Under the pieces are notes generated by a model that was not told the DNA's origin, searched no databases, and saw only the letters and a list, made by a program, of their open reading frames with translations. Of a stretch of DNA of 64,000 nucleotides, positions 63,923 to 64,000 are shown one piece after another (the first letter of the stretch is position 1; every line of letters begins with the position of its first letter). Source of the DNA: Cytobacillus sp. NJ13 (GTDB lineage Bacteria; Bacillota; Bacilli; Bacillales; Cytobacillaceae); the NCBI GenBank assembly GCA_030348385.1, contig JAUCFP010000006.1, positions 1,240,001 to 1,304,000 of the forward strand. The letters are read 5' to 3'. The position numbers and the translations under genes were made by a program.

Positions 63923-64000
63923 TCATTGTCCATTTTTTGAAGGCATTATAGCTTCAAAGGTACCAGACACTTTAACTTCACCCTCATCATTGGTGGCTGC
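63923..64000 (-). CDS. C-terminal fragment of a probable MaoC/hotdog-type protein (cut by window edge)
   Basis: Twenty-five C-terminal residues are visible, reading NDEGEVKVSGTFEAIMPSKNG before the stop. The strand pattern V-x-V-x-G-x-F-E-A resembles the last beta strand of MaoC dehydratases and other hotdog proteins. The identification is tentative because most of the gene is outside the window. It ends 12 bases before the dehydrogenase gene on the same strand and belongs to that operon. Confidence 0.5.
   Translation of the reverse strand, partial: AATNDEGEVKVSGTFEAIMPSKNGQ

Overview
The window reads as a chromosomal segment of a low-GC Gram-positive spore-former of the Bacillaceae (Bacillus sensu lato, perhaps near Cytobacillus/Mesobacillus; the genus is inferred). 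Reasons are strong purine-rich ribosome binding sites, many TTG/GTG starts, an LtaS lipoteichoic acid synthase, a sigma-B promoter in front of a csbD-like gene, a SAM-I (S-box) riboswitch, Zur boxes of the Bacillus type and LexA-type boxes. No rRNA, tRNA, CRISPR array, insertion sequence or prophage module was seen.

Positions 1-24,150 hold ordinary core and housekeeping genes. These are ltaS (cut by the left edge), a YczE-like membrane protein, a nuclease-helicase fusion, MscS, an AI-2E-family permease, an M42 peptidase, CwlK-like and LysM-NlpC/P60 wall hydrolases, a CsbD-like protein, an orphan SelB, type II pantothenate kinase, YwaF-like, SET and Dph6-like proteins, and sbcDC behind a LexA box. 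An NhaC-family transporter behind a SAM riboswitch (probable methionine uptake), a frameshifted DUF421 gene, a cold shock protein and a small holin-like protein follow.

Positions 24,280-29,060 carry a reductase gene and then a zinc-starvation locus. A COG0523 GTPase (YciC/ZagA type) overlaps a zinc-free L33 paralogue (rpmG, 49 aa). A YcgR-YcgQ pair is encoded divergently. Each direction has its own Zur box. A chemotaxis receptor follows.

Positions 31,080-38,870 contain a CoA-transferase/acyl-CoA dehydrogenase/DUF3870 operon behind a long structured leader with a terminator, a VanW lipoprotein, two tiny genes, and an amino-acid permease/aminotransferase pair. The pair has a clear sigma-54 promoter and faces a divergently encoded PAS-sigma-54 activator (39,068-40,477).

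Positions 40,620-64,000 are a large, almost entirely minus-strand organic-acid/acyl-CoA catabolic region. One block (CoA-transferase, acyl-CoA dehydrogenase, two enoyl-CoA hydratases, HMG-CoA lyase) matches step by step a route from a 3-methylglutaryl-type acid to acetoacetate and acetyl-CoA. A second block has an isolated LeuA, an AidB-like dehydrogenase, an isomerase-like crotonase, a nitronate-monooxygenase-like flavoprotein, a half-length citrate-synthase/citryl-CoA-lyase-like protein, a thioesterase, an NDP-forming acyl-CoA synthetase and a TAXI-TRAP importer. The rightmost block (hotdog/MaoC-like fragment, paired acyl-CoA dehydrogenases, a thiolase-fold protein lacking the thiolase cysteines, a DUF35 Zn-ribbon protein) has the composition of the actinobacterial steroid side-chain 'igr' system. 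It is the best candidate here for an undescribed pathway.
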